Part shown: positions 26,013-35,573 of the stretch, in pieces
Layout: every line of letters begins with the position of its first letter
Numbering within the stretch: the first letter of the stretch is position 1
Assembly (NCBI RefSeq): GCF_023630255.1
Contig: NZ_JALPRS010000001.1
Coordinates: 1,984,001-2,048,000, forward strand
Direction of reading: 5' to 3'
DNA length: 64,000 nt
DNA from: Pontibacter deserti
GTDB taxonomy: Bacteria > Bacteroidota > Bacteroidia > Cytophagales > Hymenobacteraceae
Position numbers and translations under genes: made by a program
The notes under the pieces: generated by a model
What the model was told of the DNA's origin: nothing
What the model saw: only the letters and a program-made list of their open reading frames with translations
Databases searched by the model: none

Positions 26013-28495
26013 AAAAGAATATAAGCATCAACTTACAAGGCATCATCTTTTATATAGAAGAGGATGGCTATGAGCAGCTGAGCAGATATTTGGCTTCTGT
26101 GCGCTCGTACTTCTCAAACTATGAGGGGCACGAAGAAATAGTAGCAGATATCGAGTTGCGCATTGCTGAAATCTTTTCAGCACGACTTTCTCCGGCAAAA
26201 CAGGTTATAACACAAGAAGACGTGCAGTACCTGATTGCCAGAATGGGTAATGTTACGGAGTTTGAGGTAATGGACCCTGTTGAGGAAGAAATTCCTAACT
26301 ATGGCACAGGTGGCGCTGCTACTGCCTCAGCCGCTTATGCCGCACCTGGCACTAAAAAACTATACCGTGATGTAAACCGCAAAGTAATAAGTGGGGTTTG
26401 TGCAGGTATAGCCAATTACCTTAATCTGGATGTGGTATGGGTACGTCTGTTCTTTATACTGTTCCTGGTACTGGGTATCTTATCTGCAGGCATATCTGCG
26501 GCAGCTGCCGTTATACTTTATATTGTGTTATGGATAGCCATGCCGGAAAGCCATGAGCTACCGGACACAACCGTTAAGAAGTTATTCCGTGACCCTGAAG
26601 ACAAAAAACTGGGTGGTGTGGCAAGCGGTATAGCCAAGTATTTTGGTGTAGATGTAGCTGTCGTGCGCATCCTGTTTCTGGTATCCATCTTTTTGGGTGG
26701 CTTTGGTCTGATCTTATACATTGTGCTTTGGATAGCGGTACCGGAAGCGGTAACGCTAACCGAGCGCATGCAAATGCAGGGAAGCCCTGTTACGCTGGCA
26801 GGTATAGAACATACGCTTAAGGAAAACCTGAACATGAAAGACCAGAATGGCCAGGAAAGTACACTTGCTAAGGTCATCTTGCTGCCTATACGCCTTATTT
26901 CCCAGATCATTACCTGGATGGGAAGAGCTCTAGGACCTATACTAGCTTTTCTGGTTGTACTTATTCGCGTAGCAGCCGGCATATTCCTTTTACTGGTTTC
27001 TGTAGGGTTAACTGTTGGCTTGTTCAGCGCTTTCTTTGCCTCAATGGGCTGGTTAGACAACACAGACATGATTCAGATGGGACCATTTTCGTCTTCTATC
27101 TGGCTGGGCGGATTTCCCAGATTCGGATTGGTTGCAGGTCTTGTTGTAGGCCTAATCCCCCTTTTGTTCCTTATAATGCTTGCAATCGGCTTACTTGCTA
27201 AACGCTTCTTTATGCGGCCTACTGTAGGCTGGTCGTTGTTCGGTGTTTGGATAGCAGCTCTTATAATCATGATTGCTTCTATAATATCGTATAGTGCCAA
27301 CTTCCAGAGAAGTGGTGAGATAGAAATAACCAAAACTATACCTGCTGCTGGTGTAAGGGTACTGGATGCGTATGACCTGGACCTAGAATACAATAATCTT
27401 TACATAGATGTAAGAGAGCATGCAGGTCCTAACATTGAAGTTATCCAGCAAATAGAAGCTAAAGGTCGCACTGAAGCAGAAGCCAAGCAGAACGCACGTA
27501 TGGTAACTTACCGTGTAGTACAGCAGGATTCTACCCTTCGTTTCGATAACAGCTACGAATTTAAAGAAGGTGCCCGTTTCCGTGACCAGGACCTGACTAT
27601 TGTGTTAAGACTGCCGAAAAACAAGCCGTTCCGCCTGACCCGTGAATTTGTATACTTGCTTCCTAGCGCCACATTCGACCAGGATTATGGTTATGACAAA
27701 ATTGAGAGAAATACCTGGCAGGTAAAAGGCGATATGCTGGAATGCTTAACCTGTGCAACTGATACACTTGATACCGAAGATACAGAAACTGACTTTAATG
27801 TAGATGCTGACTTTGAAGACTTCGGAAATAATGAAAGCGTGCTACTGGATATGCAGGATTATGGCTCTAACAGCAAAGCTTTCCAGGTATCTGATTTTGA
27901 GCGTATCAGTATTTCAGGTCCTTACCATGTTCAGATCAAGGAAGGCAAAACGCATAAAGTAACTGTGCGTGGCCCCGAAAGAGAGATCAGACGCATGGAA
28001 GTAGATACGAACAGCGGCGAACTTACTATAGAATCTGAAGACAATGTGATAAACCTGTTCGAAAACCATGATCCGGTATTAATACAGATTACTGTACCCG
28101 AACTGGAGAGCCTGCACCTGGGTGGTGCCATTAAAGCTGATGTAACGGGCATTAATGCCAACGAACTTTACTTAGGATTAGCCGGGGCAACAAAAGCAGC
28201 CATTAATGTAAGAGCCAAAACATTACGTGCTGATGTTGCAGGTGCATCTAATACCCTGTTTACAGGTACCACCGATAAGTTTGAACTGGAAGCAGCAGGA
28301 GCCTGCAAAATAGATGCAGACCAATTACGTGCCAGCGATGTGGTTGTAGAAGCTTTAGGTGCCACCAAGGCCGACGTATATGCTACTGGAAGTCTGCGTG
28401 CAGAAGCATCTGGAGCAAGTCGTATTACTTATAAAGGCAACCCACGCAGCACTCAAATAGACGCTGATGGTGCAAGCAAGGTATCGCGGCAGTAG
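26009..28495 (+). CDS. PspC-domain membrane protein with two PspC domains and a C-terminal GIN domain
   Basis: An 828-aa protein. The first 110 residues are soluble; then two PspC domains follow in tandem, each with a GV(C/A)xGIAxY motif and a hydrophobic helix (about 116-178 and 187-250). More membrane helices lie between about 285 and 440. The C-terminal 220 residues form a beta-helical GIN/DUF2807 domain with repeated Gly-Ala patterns (SISGPYHVQIKEG...ADVAGASNTLF...). The role is probably in envelope stress or surface structure. It overlaps padR by 4 bp. Confidence 0.87.
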   Translation: MKKNISINLQGIIFYIEEDGYEQLSRYLASVRSYFSNYEGHEEIVADIELRIAEIFSARLSPAKQVITQEDVQYLIARMGNVTEFEVMDPVEEEIPNYGTGGAATASAAYAAPGTKKLYRDVNRKVISGVCAGIANYLNLDVVWVRLFFILFLVLGILSAGISAAAAVILYIVLWIAMPESHELPDTTVKKLFRDPEDKKLGGVASGIAKYFGVDVAVVRILFLVSIFLGGFGLILYIVLWIAVPEAVTLTERMQMQGSPVTLAGIEHTLKENLNMKDQNGQESTLAKVILLPIRLISQIITWMGRALGPILAFLVVLIRVAAGIFLLLVSVGLTVGLFSAFFASMGWLDNTDMIQMGPFSSSIWLGGFPRFGLVAGLVVGLIPLLFLIMLAIGLLAKRFFMRPTVGWSLFGVWIAALIIMIASIISYSANFQRSGEIEITKTIPAAGVRVLDAYDLDLEYNNLYIDVREHAGPNIEVIQQIEAKGRTEAEAKQNARMVTYRVVQQDSTLRFDNSYEFKEGARFRDQDLTIVLRLPKNKPFRLTREFVYLLPSATFDQDYGYDKIERNTWQVKGDMLECLTCATDTLDTEDTETDFNVDADFEDFGNNESVLLDMQDYGSNSKAFQVSDFERISISGPYHVQIKEGKTHKVTVRGPEREIRRMEVDTNSGELTIESEDNVINLFENHDPVLIQITVPELESLHLGGAIKADVTGINANELYLGLAGATKAAINVRAKTLRADVAGASNTLFTGTTDKFELEAAGACKIDADQLRASDVVVEALGATKADVYATGSLRAEASGASRITYKGNPRSTQIDADGASKVSRQ

Positions 28496-28522
28496 ACTTT
28501 TACTTCCAAAGCTTTTAATAAA

Positions 28523-28558
28523 AGCGGGCTAAATCAACATAAGTCGACTTAGCCCGCT
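28523..28558 (-). terminator. Terminator for cca (minus direction)
   Basis: Arms AGCGGGCTAA (28523-28532) and TTAGCCCGCT (28549-28558), followed on the minus strand by TTTTATT. Confidence 0.7.
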
Positions 28559-28588
28559 CCAAAATTGCTTAAGTACAAAATAAAACTT

Positions 28589-28605
28589 TTATACTTAAAG
28601 TATAA
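28589..28605. repeat. TATACTT inverted repeat
   Basis: TTATACTT, A, AAGTATAA: 8-bp perfect arms. The inner 15-mer TATACTTAAAGTATA recurs at 46229-46243, also just downstream of a gene. Confidence 0.7.
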
Positions 28606-28650
28606 GGTAATACGTTAAGTATTCAATCACCCTGTTTGTTTAGTTGTTTG

Positions 28651-28697
28651 ATGATTCTGCTAAAGCTTCTTCTCAATATCAGGGGAGAAGCCTAAGC
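28651..28697 (+). terminator. Terminator for the PspC gene (plus direction)
   Basis: Imperfect long arms TCTGCTAAAGCTTCTTCTC and GGAGAAGCCTAAGCAGA, followed by a run of seven T on the plus strand. Confidence 0.75.
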
Positions 28698-28714
28698 AGA
28701 TTTTTTTCTTTTAA

Positions 28715-30142
28715 CTATAAGGTTTTCTTATTCACAACCGCCAGCCCCTTCTGCTCTCCAATCTGCAATAAGTAAGCATAGGCATCTTCAAACTCATTTT
28801 TTACTTTCCCTTCTAATATAGCTTCTGTAAGCACCTCCTTCAACTCCCCTACTGTTTTAGAAGGTTTCAGGTCAAATGTTTCCATGATGATCTCGCCGGT
28901 AATAACAGGCTGGAAGTTGCGTAGTTTGTCGCTTTCCTCTACTTCAACCAGGCGTTTCTCAACTTTATCGAAATTCTGGATATAGCGTTTTACTTTTGCG
29001 TCGTTTTTGGAGGTAATATCAGCGCGGCATAAAGCCATTAAGGCATCAATATCATCACCGGTTTCAAAAAGTAATCTGCGGATAGCAGAATCTGTAACGG
29101 TTTCTTTCACCAGCGCGATGGGGCGCAAATGCAGGCGCACGAGTTTCTGTACGAACTTCATGTGCTCGTTTAGAGGCAGCTTTAAATCTTTAAATATCTT
29201 AGGCACCATGCGTGCGCCGCGGTCTTCGTGCCCATGAAAGGTCCAGCCTACTTTTGGCGAATAGCGTTTGGTATCTGGTTTGGCAATATCATGAAGTATA
29301 GCCGACCAGCGCAACCACAGATCATTTGAAACCTGCGCAACATTGTCGAGCACCTGCAGGGTGTGGTAAAAATTATCTTTATGCGAGTTGCCGTTTCTGG
29401 TCTCTACACCCTGCAGTTCTACCATTTTCGGGAAGATCAGGTGCAGTAAGCCGGAAGTAAACAGCAGTTTAAAGCCATAGCTAGGCACCGACGCAAGTAT
29501 AATCTTATTCAGTTCATCCGTTATCCGCTCCTGCGATACTATTTTAATGCGTTCTTTATTATCAATAATGGCATCAAACGTATCAGGGTCGATGTCAAAA
29601 CCAAGCTGCGTGGCAAAACGGATGGCGCGCATCATACGCAACGGGTCATCAGAAAAAGTTATACCTGGTTCTAAAGGGGTGCGAATAATCTTCCGCTTCA
29701 TATCCTTCAGGCCATCAAATTCATCTATCAGCTCACCATAGTTGGCTTTATTTAAACTTATACCCAGCGCATTGATGGTGAAATCTCTACGCTTCAGGTC
29801 ATCATCCAAAGTGCCTTGTTCTACTTCAGGCTTGCGCGAGTGCTCTCTGTAGGACTCTTTGCGGGCACCTACAAACTCTACTTCCCAATCGCCGGAACGG
29901 AGCATGGCAGTACCAAAATTCTTGAAAACAGAAACCTTGGGTTTATGATGCATTTTCTTGGAAACCAGCTCTGCTAGCGCAATTCCATCTCCGATGCAAA
30001 CAACATCTATGTCTTTTGAAGGTCGCTTTAAAACAAGGTCGCGTACAAACCCCCCGATTACATAAGCATCTACACCAAGCTCTGCCGCCGCAGTAGCTAC
30101 AACATCAAAAACAGGATTATCGGGCAGTTTTATAGTTTCCAT
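28715..30142 (-). CDS. cca: CCA tRNA nucleotidyltransferase with HD domain
   Basis: Adds or repairs the 3' CCA end of tRNAs. The class II nucleotidyltransferase head has YVIGGFVRDL and the metal-binding DID (KDIDVVC); the RRDFTINAL and RxxRFATQLGF segments follow. A C-terminal HD phosphohydrolase domain shows ILHDIAKP. I chose ATG 30142 (METIKLPDNP), giving 475 aa. A hairpin lies directly before this start. Convergent with the PspC gene. Confidence 0.93.
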   Translation of the reverse strand: METIKLPDNPVFDVVATAAAELGVDAYVIGGFVRDLVLKRPSKDIDVVCIGDGIALAELVSKKMHHKPKVSVFKNFGTAMLRSGDWEVEFVGARKESYREHSRKPEVEQGTLDDDLKRRDFTINALGISLNKANYGELIDEFDGLKDMKRKIIRTPLEPGITFSDDPLRMMRAIRFATQLGFDIDPDTFDAIIDNKERIKIVSQERITDELNKIILASVPSYGFKLLFTSGLLHLIFPKMVELQGVETRNGNSHKDNFYHTLQVLDNVAQVSNDLWLRWSAILHDIAKPDTKRYSPKVGWTFHGHEDRGARMVPKIFKDLKLPLNEHMKFVQKLVRLHLRPIALVKETVTDSAIRRLLFETGDDIDALMALCRADITSKNDAKVKRYIQNFDKVEKRLVEVEESDKLRNFQPVITGEIIMETFDLKPSKTVGELKEVLTEAILEGKVKNEFEDAYAYLLQIGEQKGLAVVNKKTL

Positions 30143-30154
30143 CAAAAAGTAAAA

Positions 30155-30181
30155 CCTCAGGTGGTTTTGCCACACCTGAGG
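30155..30181 (-). terminator. Hairpin between tsaC and cca
   Basis: Arms CCTCAGGTG (30155-30163) and CACCTGAGG (30173-30181), then a T-rich run ending at the cca ATG on the minus strand. A -7-like TATTTTTG (30191-30184) lies next to it, so it could either end the tsaC transcript or form part of the cca leader. Confidence 0.55.
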
Positions 30182-30289
30182 CACAAAAATAAGGTAATAA
30201 ATCGAAAGCGCCTTAGCAGGACAAAAGACAATTAGGTAAAGTATAAGCTCAAATACTTTGTTATTTGTCAGAAAAACCTTTGCTTATAG

Positions 30290-30868
30290 TTACTCCCGTA
30301 TAGTTTCTGTTTCGCCGTTGGCCTTTATCTTAACGATGCGCGATGGCTTAGCCGCTGTATCTTCGTCCTGGCGCCAGCGCACTACATAATCAACCCGCTT
30401 TTTAACTTCTTCGTCTATCTCGGCAAATGTAGCCGGAGATTTACCACCACTCAGGTTAGCAGACGTGGATACCAGTGGTCTGTCAAGTTGCCGTATCAGG
30501 CGATGGCAGAACTCATCTTTTACCACACGTATAGCTATACTTCCGTCTGGGGCAATCACTTCTTCTGGCAGGTTTCGGGCTCCTTCAAAAATATAGGTAG
30601 TTGGTTGGTCCTGCTCTTCCAGCATTTTCTCGAAGTTCTCAGGCACTTCCTCCACATAATGTCTTACCATGTCAGCGTCTGCCACCAATATAATCATCGA
30701 CTTTGAAGGATCGCGCTCTTTTATCTTGAACACTTTTTGCACAGCTTTAGCCTCTTCCGCATCGCAACCTATTCCCCAAACTGTATCTGTAGGGTAAAGG
30801 ATTACATTCCCCATCAGCAGCTCCTCTTCGGCTGCCTGTACTTCCTTAAGTAATTGATTTAAACTCAT
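30290..30868 (-). CDS. tsaC: L-threonylcarbamoyladenylate synthase (TsaC/YrdC/Sua5)
   Basis: Makes threonylcarbamoyl-AMP for the universal t6A37 modification of ANN-decoding tRNAs. The YrdC fold is clear: GNVILYPTDTVWGIGCDAE, KIKERDPSKSMIILV and RPLVSTSANLSGGKSP. I chose ATG 30868 (192 aa). The gene lies between mce and cca on the same strand; cca and tsaC both serve tRNA maturation. Confidence 0.93.
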   Translation of the reverse strand: MSLNQLLKEVQAAEEELLMGNVILYPTDTVWGIGCDAEEAKAVQKVFKIKERDPSKSMIILVADADMVRHYVEEVPENFEKMLEEQDQPTTYIFEGARNLPEEVIAPDGSIAIRVVKDEFCHRLIRQLDRPLVSTSANLSGGKSPATFAEIDEEVKKRVDYVVRWRQDEDTAAKPSRIVKIKANGETETIRE

Positions 30869-30957
30869 AGTTTTAAATTGCTTATTGTTGATTGTCAATT
30901 GTTGGTTTATTCAGCTGAACCTGTTCCCACTTACTGTAGCAGAGAAACAATCAGCAA

Positions 30958-31359
30958 TTAACGTATCTCCTGTGTCAGTTCTACCAGCACGCCGTTGGCA
31001 CTTTTAGGGTGCACAAAACAAACCAGTTTATTATCCGCGCCTTTTTTGGGTTGCTCGTTCAGAAGTATAAATCCCTCCTGCTTCAGGCGCTCCATCTCTG
31101 CTATAATATCTTCTACTTCAAACGCGATGTGATGGATACCTTCACCTCGTTTTTCGATAAATTTAGCAATAGCGCTATCTGAGTTTGTAGCTTCCAGCAG
31201 CTCTATTTTGGTATCGCCAGCTCTGAAGAACGATGTATTTACACCTTCTGACTCTACATACTCTGTTTTATACGGTTCTACGCCCAACAATTTATAATAT
31301 AAGGCATTTGCTTCGCTAAAATTTTTTACGGCTATGCCAATGTGTTCAACCTTCTTCAT
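30958..31359 (-). CDS. mce: Methylmalonyl-CoA epimerase
   Basis: Interconverts R- and S-methylmalonyl-CoA in propionyl-CoA metabolism. The vicinal-oxygen-chelate fold shows the metal ligands in order: H6 (VEHIGIAV), Glu in TKIELLEA, His in GIHHIAFEV and Glu in VLVELTQ. The length (133 aa) is typical. No methylmalonyl-CoA mutase gene is near. It is divergent from iscS. Confidence 0.92.
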   Translation of the reverse strand: MKKVEHIGIAVKNFSEANALYYKLLGVEPYKTEYVESEGVNTSFFRAGDTKIELLEATNSDSAIAKFIEKRGEGIHHIAFEVEDIIAEMERLKQEGFILLNEQPKKGADNKLVCFVHPKSANGVLVELTQEIR

Positions 31360-31396
31360 TTTTTATTTGTAATTAGTCTAAGTAACCTTTTTTTAG

Positions 31397-31404
31397 TAAT
31401 TTTG
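31397..31404 (+). promoter_or_regulatory. -7 element of the isc operon
   Basis: TAATTTTG matches TAnnTTTG. The nearest TTTG (31366-31369) is 27 nt upstream, longer than usual, so only the -7 element is well supported. Confidence 0.4.
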
Positions 31405-31474
31405 CACCGAATCAAAACTAATCATTTCTGCAAACTGTTTAGTTAACAGTATAAAAAGAGATATAAAAAGTGCT

Positions 31475-32689
31475 ATGCTAACATTTCCGATATATTTAGA
31501 TAACAACGCTACTACGCCACTAGACCCGCGCGTACTTGATGCGATGATGCCTTACCTGACAAACAAGTTTGGTAATGCTGCCTCTCGTAACCACGCTTTT
31601 GGCTGGCATGCAGAAGAAGCCGTTGATTATGCCCGCGAGCAGATTGCAGCACTTATCAACTGCAATCCTAAAGAAATTATCTTTACATCTGGTGCTACTG
31701 AGTCTGACAACCTTGCTATCAAAGGTGTATTCGAGATGTATGCATCTAAGGGTAATCACATTATTACAGCTACCACCGAACATAAAGCTGTACTGGATAC
31801 GTGCAAGCATATCGAGAAGATTGGTGGTAAAGTAACTTACCTGCCAGTTGACAGCAAAGGCCTTATCGACCTGAAGCAACTGGAAGAGGCAATTACAGAT
31901 AAGACTATACTTATCTCTATTATGTATGCCAATAACGAAGTTGGTGTCATTCAGCCGATCAAAGAAGTTTCTGCTATCGCTAAAAAACACGGTATTTTAT
32001 TCTTTACTGATGCTACGCAGGCAGTAGGCAAAATACCTGTGGATGTAGAAGCTGACGGCATCGACCTGATGGCTTTCTCTGGTCACAAAATGTATGGCCC
32101 TAAGGGTGTTGGTGCATTATACGTACGCCGTAAAAACCCACGTGTTAAAGTTACTGCCCAGATGGATGGTGGCGGACACGAGCGTGGCATGCGTTCTGGT
32201 ACACTTAACGTGCCGGGTATTGTTGGTCTTGGTAAGGCTGCCGAGATCGCGAAGCAGGACATGGAAAAAGATACTGCCCGTATTTCAGCTATGCGTGATC
32301 GTTTAGAGCGTGAGCTCTTAACTATAGAAGAGTCTTATGTAAACGGTTCTGTAGAGCACCGTTTACCACACGTTTCAAACATCTCCTTTAAATATGTAGA
32401 AGGTGAAGGTTTGATGATGGGTGTAAAAGACATCGCCGTTTCTTCAGGATCTGCCTGTACTTCAGCTTCCCTAGAGCCATCTTATGTACTGAAGGCACTA
32501 GGACTGAGTGATGACCTGGCGCACTCTTCGCTACGTTTCGGTTTCAGCCGATTTACTACGGATGAAGAAGTGGACTATGCGATTGACCACGTAAAAGAAG
32601 CGGTTTCAAAACTTCGTGAAATGTCTCCGCTTTGGGAGATGTTCAAAGAAGGTATCGACTTGAACTCTATTGAGTGGGCAGAACACTAG
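31475..32689 (+). CDS. iscS: Cysteine desulfurase IscS
   Basis: PLP enzyme that removes sulfur from cysteine as an enzyme-bound persulfide for Fe-S cluster assembly. The N-terminus [16 protein letters not shown], the PLP Lys in [11 protein letters not shown] and the active Cys in [14 protein letters not shown] are present (404 aa). iscU follows after 97 bp that contain an AT-rich hairpin. No iscR-type regulator is next to it. Confidence 0.96.
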   Translation: MLTFPIYLDNNATTPLDPRVLDAMMPYLTNKFGNAASRNHAFGWHAEEAVDYAREQIAALINCNPKEIIFTSGATESDNLAIKGVFEMYASKGNHIITATTEHKAVLDTCKHIEKIGGKVTYLPVDSKGLIDLKQLEEAITDKTILISIMYANNEVGVIQPIKEVSAIAKKHGILFFTDATQAVGKIPVDVEADGIDLMAFSGHKMYGPKGVGALYVRRKNPRVKVTAQMDGGGHERGMRSGTLNVPGIVGLGKAAEIAKQDMEKDTARISAMRDRLERELLTIEESYVNGSVEHRLPHVSNISFKYVEGEGLMMGVKDIAVSSGSACTSASLEPSYVLKALGLSDDLAHSSLRFGFSRFTTDEEVDYAIDHVKEAVSKLREMSPLWEMFKEGIDLNSIEWAEH

Positions 32690-32698
32690 GAGGTAATT

Positions 32699-32778
32699 AA
32701 GAATTAGGAATTACGAATTAAGAATTGTTCGTGGTTCCTGATTCAACTCATAATTCTTAATTAATAATTTGTAATTAA
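32699..32778. repeat. AT-rich inverted repeat between iscS and iscU
   Basis: AATTAAGAATT (32716-32726) pairs with AATTCTTAATT (32752-32762), with further partial pairing outside. It fills the whole intergenic gap and could be an RNA processing site or a stabilising hairpin. Confidence 0.65.
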
Positions 32779-32786
32779 ACAAAGCT

Positions 32787-33200
32787 ATGGCTTATTCAGA
32801 TAAAGTAATTGATCATTATAACAACCCACGCAACGTTGGTACGCTTGATAAAGCGAAGAACAATGTGGGTACCGGCCTTGTAGGTGCACCTGAGTGCGGC
32901 GACGTAATGCGCCTTCAGATTGAAGTAGACGAGAACCAGGTAATCACTGATGCAAAGTTCAAAACTTTTGGTTGTGGTTCTGCTATCGCTTCTTCTTCGC
33001 TGGCTACTGAGTGGCTGAAAGGTAAAACTGTTGACGAGGCGTTGGCCATCGACAACATGGACATTGTGGAAGAACTGGCATTGCCTCCGGTTAAAATTCA
33101 CTGCTCTGTTCTGGCTGAAGATGCAATTAAATCTGCCATTAACGACTACAGAGTAAAGAACGGTTTACCAGCTTTAGAGCTGCCTAAGTCTCACCACTAA
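32787..33200 (+). CDS. iscU: Iron-sulfur cluster scaffold IscU
   Basis: Scaffold on which 2Fe-2S and 4Fe-4S clusters are built. The ligand Cys residues C37 (GAPECGD, with D39), C63 (FGCGSAI) and C106 (HCSVLAE) are all present, and LPPVKIHC is the HscA-type recognition loop. Length 137 aa. Middle gene of iscS-iscU-unknown-iscA. Confidence 0.96.
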   Translation: MAYSDKVIDHYNNPRNVGTLDKAKNNVGTGLVGAPECGDVMRLQIEVDENQVITDAKFKTFGCGSAIASSSLATEWLKGKTVDEALAIDNMDIVEELALPPVKIHCSVLAEDAIKSAINDYRVKNGLPALELPKSHH

Positions 33201-33217
33201 GAAACCCGGACTCGCGA

Positions 33218-33625
33218 ATGGAGTCGAAGACAGATGTGCACGTTGAGAGTGCACGCATTCAGAAGCAGATTGAGAACCACTTAGGAATAAGCGGAAGCAG
33301 TCTGCTTTTTGAATTCCGGCAGATGGATGACAAAGTTCGTCTGGACCTGATCACAGTAAATCCGCGCCACCACCAGTCGTTCCTGTTCCATACCGAAACT
33401 GGTTACGACCGTGTGGATGTGCTTCGCAAAATGCTGGAGTATGTGCAGAACTACCGTGATAAGGAAAGCTCTTTTACAATACAGTGGATGTCCCGTGGCG
33501 ATAAGGAATTGAATACTTCTTACTTCCGGGCTCGTAATATGTATGAAGCGCTTGATAAATTATACTTTGGCCGCGACATGAACACTATCACTGTATTTAG
33601 TGTTGTAATGAATCCGGTATCTTAA
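33218..33625 (+). CDS. Unknown small protein within the isc operon
   Basis: A soluble, charged 135-aa protein that I do not recognise. It has no signal peptide, membrane helix or Cys residue, so it is unlikely to hold a cluster itself. It lies 17 bp after iscU and 12 bp before iscA, so it is very likely co-expressed with them. Features include ESARIQKQIENHLGI at the start and a mixed alpha/beta look (SSFTIQWMSRGD, TITVFSVVMNP). A helper in cluster assembly is inferred from position only. Confidence 0.82.
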   Translation: MESKTDVHVESARIQKQIENHLGISGSSLLFEFRQMDDKVRLDLITVNPRHHQSFLFHTETGYDRVDVLRKMLEYVQNYRDKESSFTIQWMSRGDKELNTSYFRARNMYEALDKLYFGRDMNTITVFSVVMNPVS

Positions 33626-33637
33626 AGATTTATAGTT

Positions 33638-33964
33638 ATGATAACAGTATCAGATAAAGCAAAAGAGAAAGTTATAAAGCTGAAGCACGATGCGCAGCTG
33701 GATGATACCTTCCGTTTGCGTGCATCTGTTGCAGGCGGTGGTTGCTCCGGCCTGTCCTACCAGCTCGACTTTGATGACGAAGTAAAGCCAATGGATCAGG
33801 AGTTTGAAGATAAAGGAGTGAAAGTGGTAGTAGATATGAAAAGCTTCTTGTACCTGGCCGGTACAGAACTAGATTTTTCTGACGGACTGAATGGCAAAGG
33901 CTTCTTCTTTAACAACCCCAACGCCAGCCGTACCTGCGGTTGTGGCGACAGTTTCTCGGTGTAA
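33638..33964 (+). CDS. iscA: A-type Fe-S carrier IscA/HesB
   Basis: Carrier that delivers Fe-S clusters to apoproteins. The three family Cys residues are C36 (GGGCSGLSY), C100 and C102 (TCGCGDSF). Length 108 aa. Last gene of the operon, followed by a strong terminator. Confidence 0.95.
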   Translation: MITVSDKAKEKVIKLKHDAQLDDTFRLRASVAGGGCSGLSYQLDFDDEVKPMDQEFEDKGVKVVVDMKSFLYLAGTELDFSDGLNGKGFFFNNPNASRTCGCGDSFSV

Positions 33965-33991
33965 TAAAATAACGCAGCTTATATACAGAGC

Positions 33992-34025
33992 AAAAGGGCA
34001 GCTACTTTAGAGTAGCTGCCCTTTT
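33992..34025. terminator. Bidirectional terminator after iscA
   Basis: Perfect 15-bp arms AAAAGGGCAGCTACT (33992-34006) and AGTAGCTGCCCTTTT (34011-34025). It serves iscA and the convergent secreted-protein gene. Confidence 0.92.
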
Positions 34026-34045
34026 TGTTTTACTCCAAATTATAC

Positions 34046-35350
34046 CTAGCGTTTTATAAACCTGAGTACCTGGCGCTGTCCAGTCTTGTCGAAAATAAGC
34101 AAACTATAAATACCAGCTTGCAACGTATTTACTGCTATAAGGTGTTGTGTATCATTCGCAACTAATTCCTGCTTATATATTTCACGGCCAGCCAGATCAA
34201 CTATACTTATACTTTGTCCTGCACTTTGAGGTATCACCAGGTTTAAATTCTCTGAGGCTATAGTTGGAAAAAGTATAGCATTATTATGGGGTTGCACATT
34301 TACTTCTACCAATTTAGAATAAGTAAAAGAGCCATCAAGATCTACCTGCTTTAATCTGTAATAAGACAACTCTGCAAGTGGATTGGCATCTGTAAAGCTG
34401 TATGCAGTACGGGTAACGTTATTTCCTTTGCTTTTTACTGCAGCTATACTTGTAAACTCTTTGCCGTTCTGGCTACGCTCAATTATAAAATGCTTATTAT
34501 CTTTTTCTGAAGCAGTTGCCCAGCTAAGTTTCACTTTGTTGTGGTCTGCTTTGGCAGCAAAACTTATCAATTCAACAGGAAGTATACCAGGGGCTTTAGT
34601 TTGTTCGATGCTCCAGGTCATACTAAAATCATCAATAGCTAGACCATGATCATCGTAGAGGTCGTTCAAATCTTTCCAGCGAAGCATAACATAATGTCCG
34701 GCAGGTATAGTTACGGGTACCACAGCTGACAAAAACTTACGGTTTGCAGATGCATTTCCGTCTAAGCCGCCAGGGGCTGATTTAAAGACAGGGCTTTTAA
34801 AATCGAGCTCTGGCACATTTGTCCAGCCGGCATCTGATTTTGGGGACAGATTAAAGGCAGCTGCATCAGCGTTTATAGCATACCAGAAAGTTGTTGCCTG
34901 TTGGGGAGCTGAAGAGCTTGAACTACGCCATTGCTCTCCTGTAAAGCTGATGTTGAGGGCTGTAATGTTACTGCCGGTATTGTTCTGTATAAGTAATCCC
35001 CATGCAAATTCGCCAACTGTAGCGGTAGCCGAACTGATAGCACCTAATGCACGATCTGTACTACCGGCCGGTCCAAAACTATAAAGTCCACCAGCGTTTG
35101 AAGATCCCGTACCGTAAAGCAAAGTTGTTGTAGTAGGTATAGTTCGATTCAGGTACCACCCCGGGAAGTACTGTGTGCCGCTTACCCATGTTCCTGTGCT
35201 TGTTGCTGGTAGCGCATCAAAGTTTTGGGAATAACTTGTTGTGAAAGAATTAATACTGATCTGGGCACTAGCATCCGGAGAAACTAATAGTCCTAGTAAG
35301 AATGAGCCGCAACATAAAACTTTTGTAATCCGAGTAAAATGTTTCATCAT
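34046..35350 (-). CDS. Secreted protein with type IX sorting domain
   Basis: A 434-aa exported protein with a signal peptide (GLLVSPDASAQ). The N-terminal region (about 30-255) looks like a beta-sandwich of secreted or lamin-tail-associated proteins (YSQNFDALPATSTGTW...). Residues about 260-350 form a module beginning LPVELISFAAKADHNKVKLSWATASEKDN, and the last 80 residues are a type A sorting domain (VIPQSAG...GIYSLLIFDKTGQRQVLRFIKR). It would be exported by the type IX system and processed by a PorU-type sortase. Function unknown. Confidence 0.85.
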   Translation of the reverse strand: MMKHFTRITKVLCCGSFLLGLLVSPDASAQISINSFTTSYSQNFDALPATSTGTWVSGTQYFPGWYLNRTIPTTTTLLYGTGSSNAGGLYSFGPAGSTDRALGAISSATATVGEFAWGLLIQNNTGSNITALNISFTGEQWRSSSSSAPQQATTFWYAINADAAAFNLSPKSDAGWTNVPELDFKSPVFKSAPGGLDGNASANRKFLSAVVPVTIPAGHYVMLRWKDLNDLYDDHGLAIDDFSMTWSIEQTKAPGILPVELISFAAKADHNKVKLSWATASEKDNKHFIIERSQNGKEFTSIAAVKSKGNNVTRTAYSFTDANPLAELSYYRLKQVDLDGSFTYSKLVEVNVQPHNNAILFPTIASENLNLVIPQSAGQSISIVDLAGREIYKQELVANDTQHLIAVNTLQAGIYSLLIFDKTGQRQVLRFIKR

Positions 35351-35573
35351 ACGCTATTATACCTTAAGCTGTAATCCTATTTCTTTAGTGGAACCCCCTG
35401 CTCCAATAATTGTCAGCTTAACTTTCTGCGTATTATTATAGTTCAATTTTTAATTACAGAGTATTGAAAAATTTCTATTTTGTTGTTGCTACCCTAGGCA
35501 TGTGTCTACTCATGTTTAATTAAGCATCGAAAAATTGATTATATTCAAGGGTTAAGATATAAATAGATCGTTT

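Noticed and set aside
26518-27069. Open minus-strand frame of 183 codons
   Set aside because: It lies fully inside the PspC/GIN gene, has low-complexity basic composition and no recognisable domain. It is a shadow of the real gene.
30870-30960. AT-rich inverted repeat between mce and tsaC as a functional element
   Set aside because: Pairing is short and interrupted; it may simply reflect AT-rich intergenic composition.
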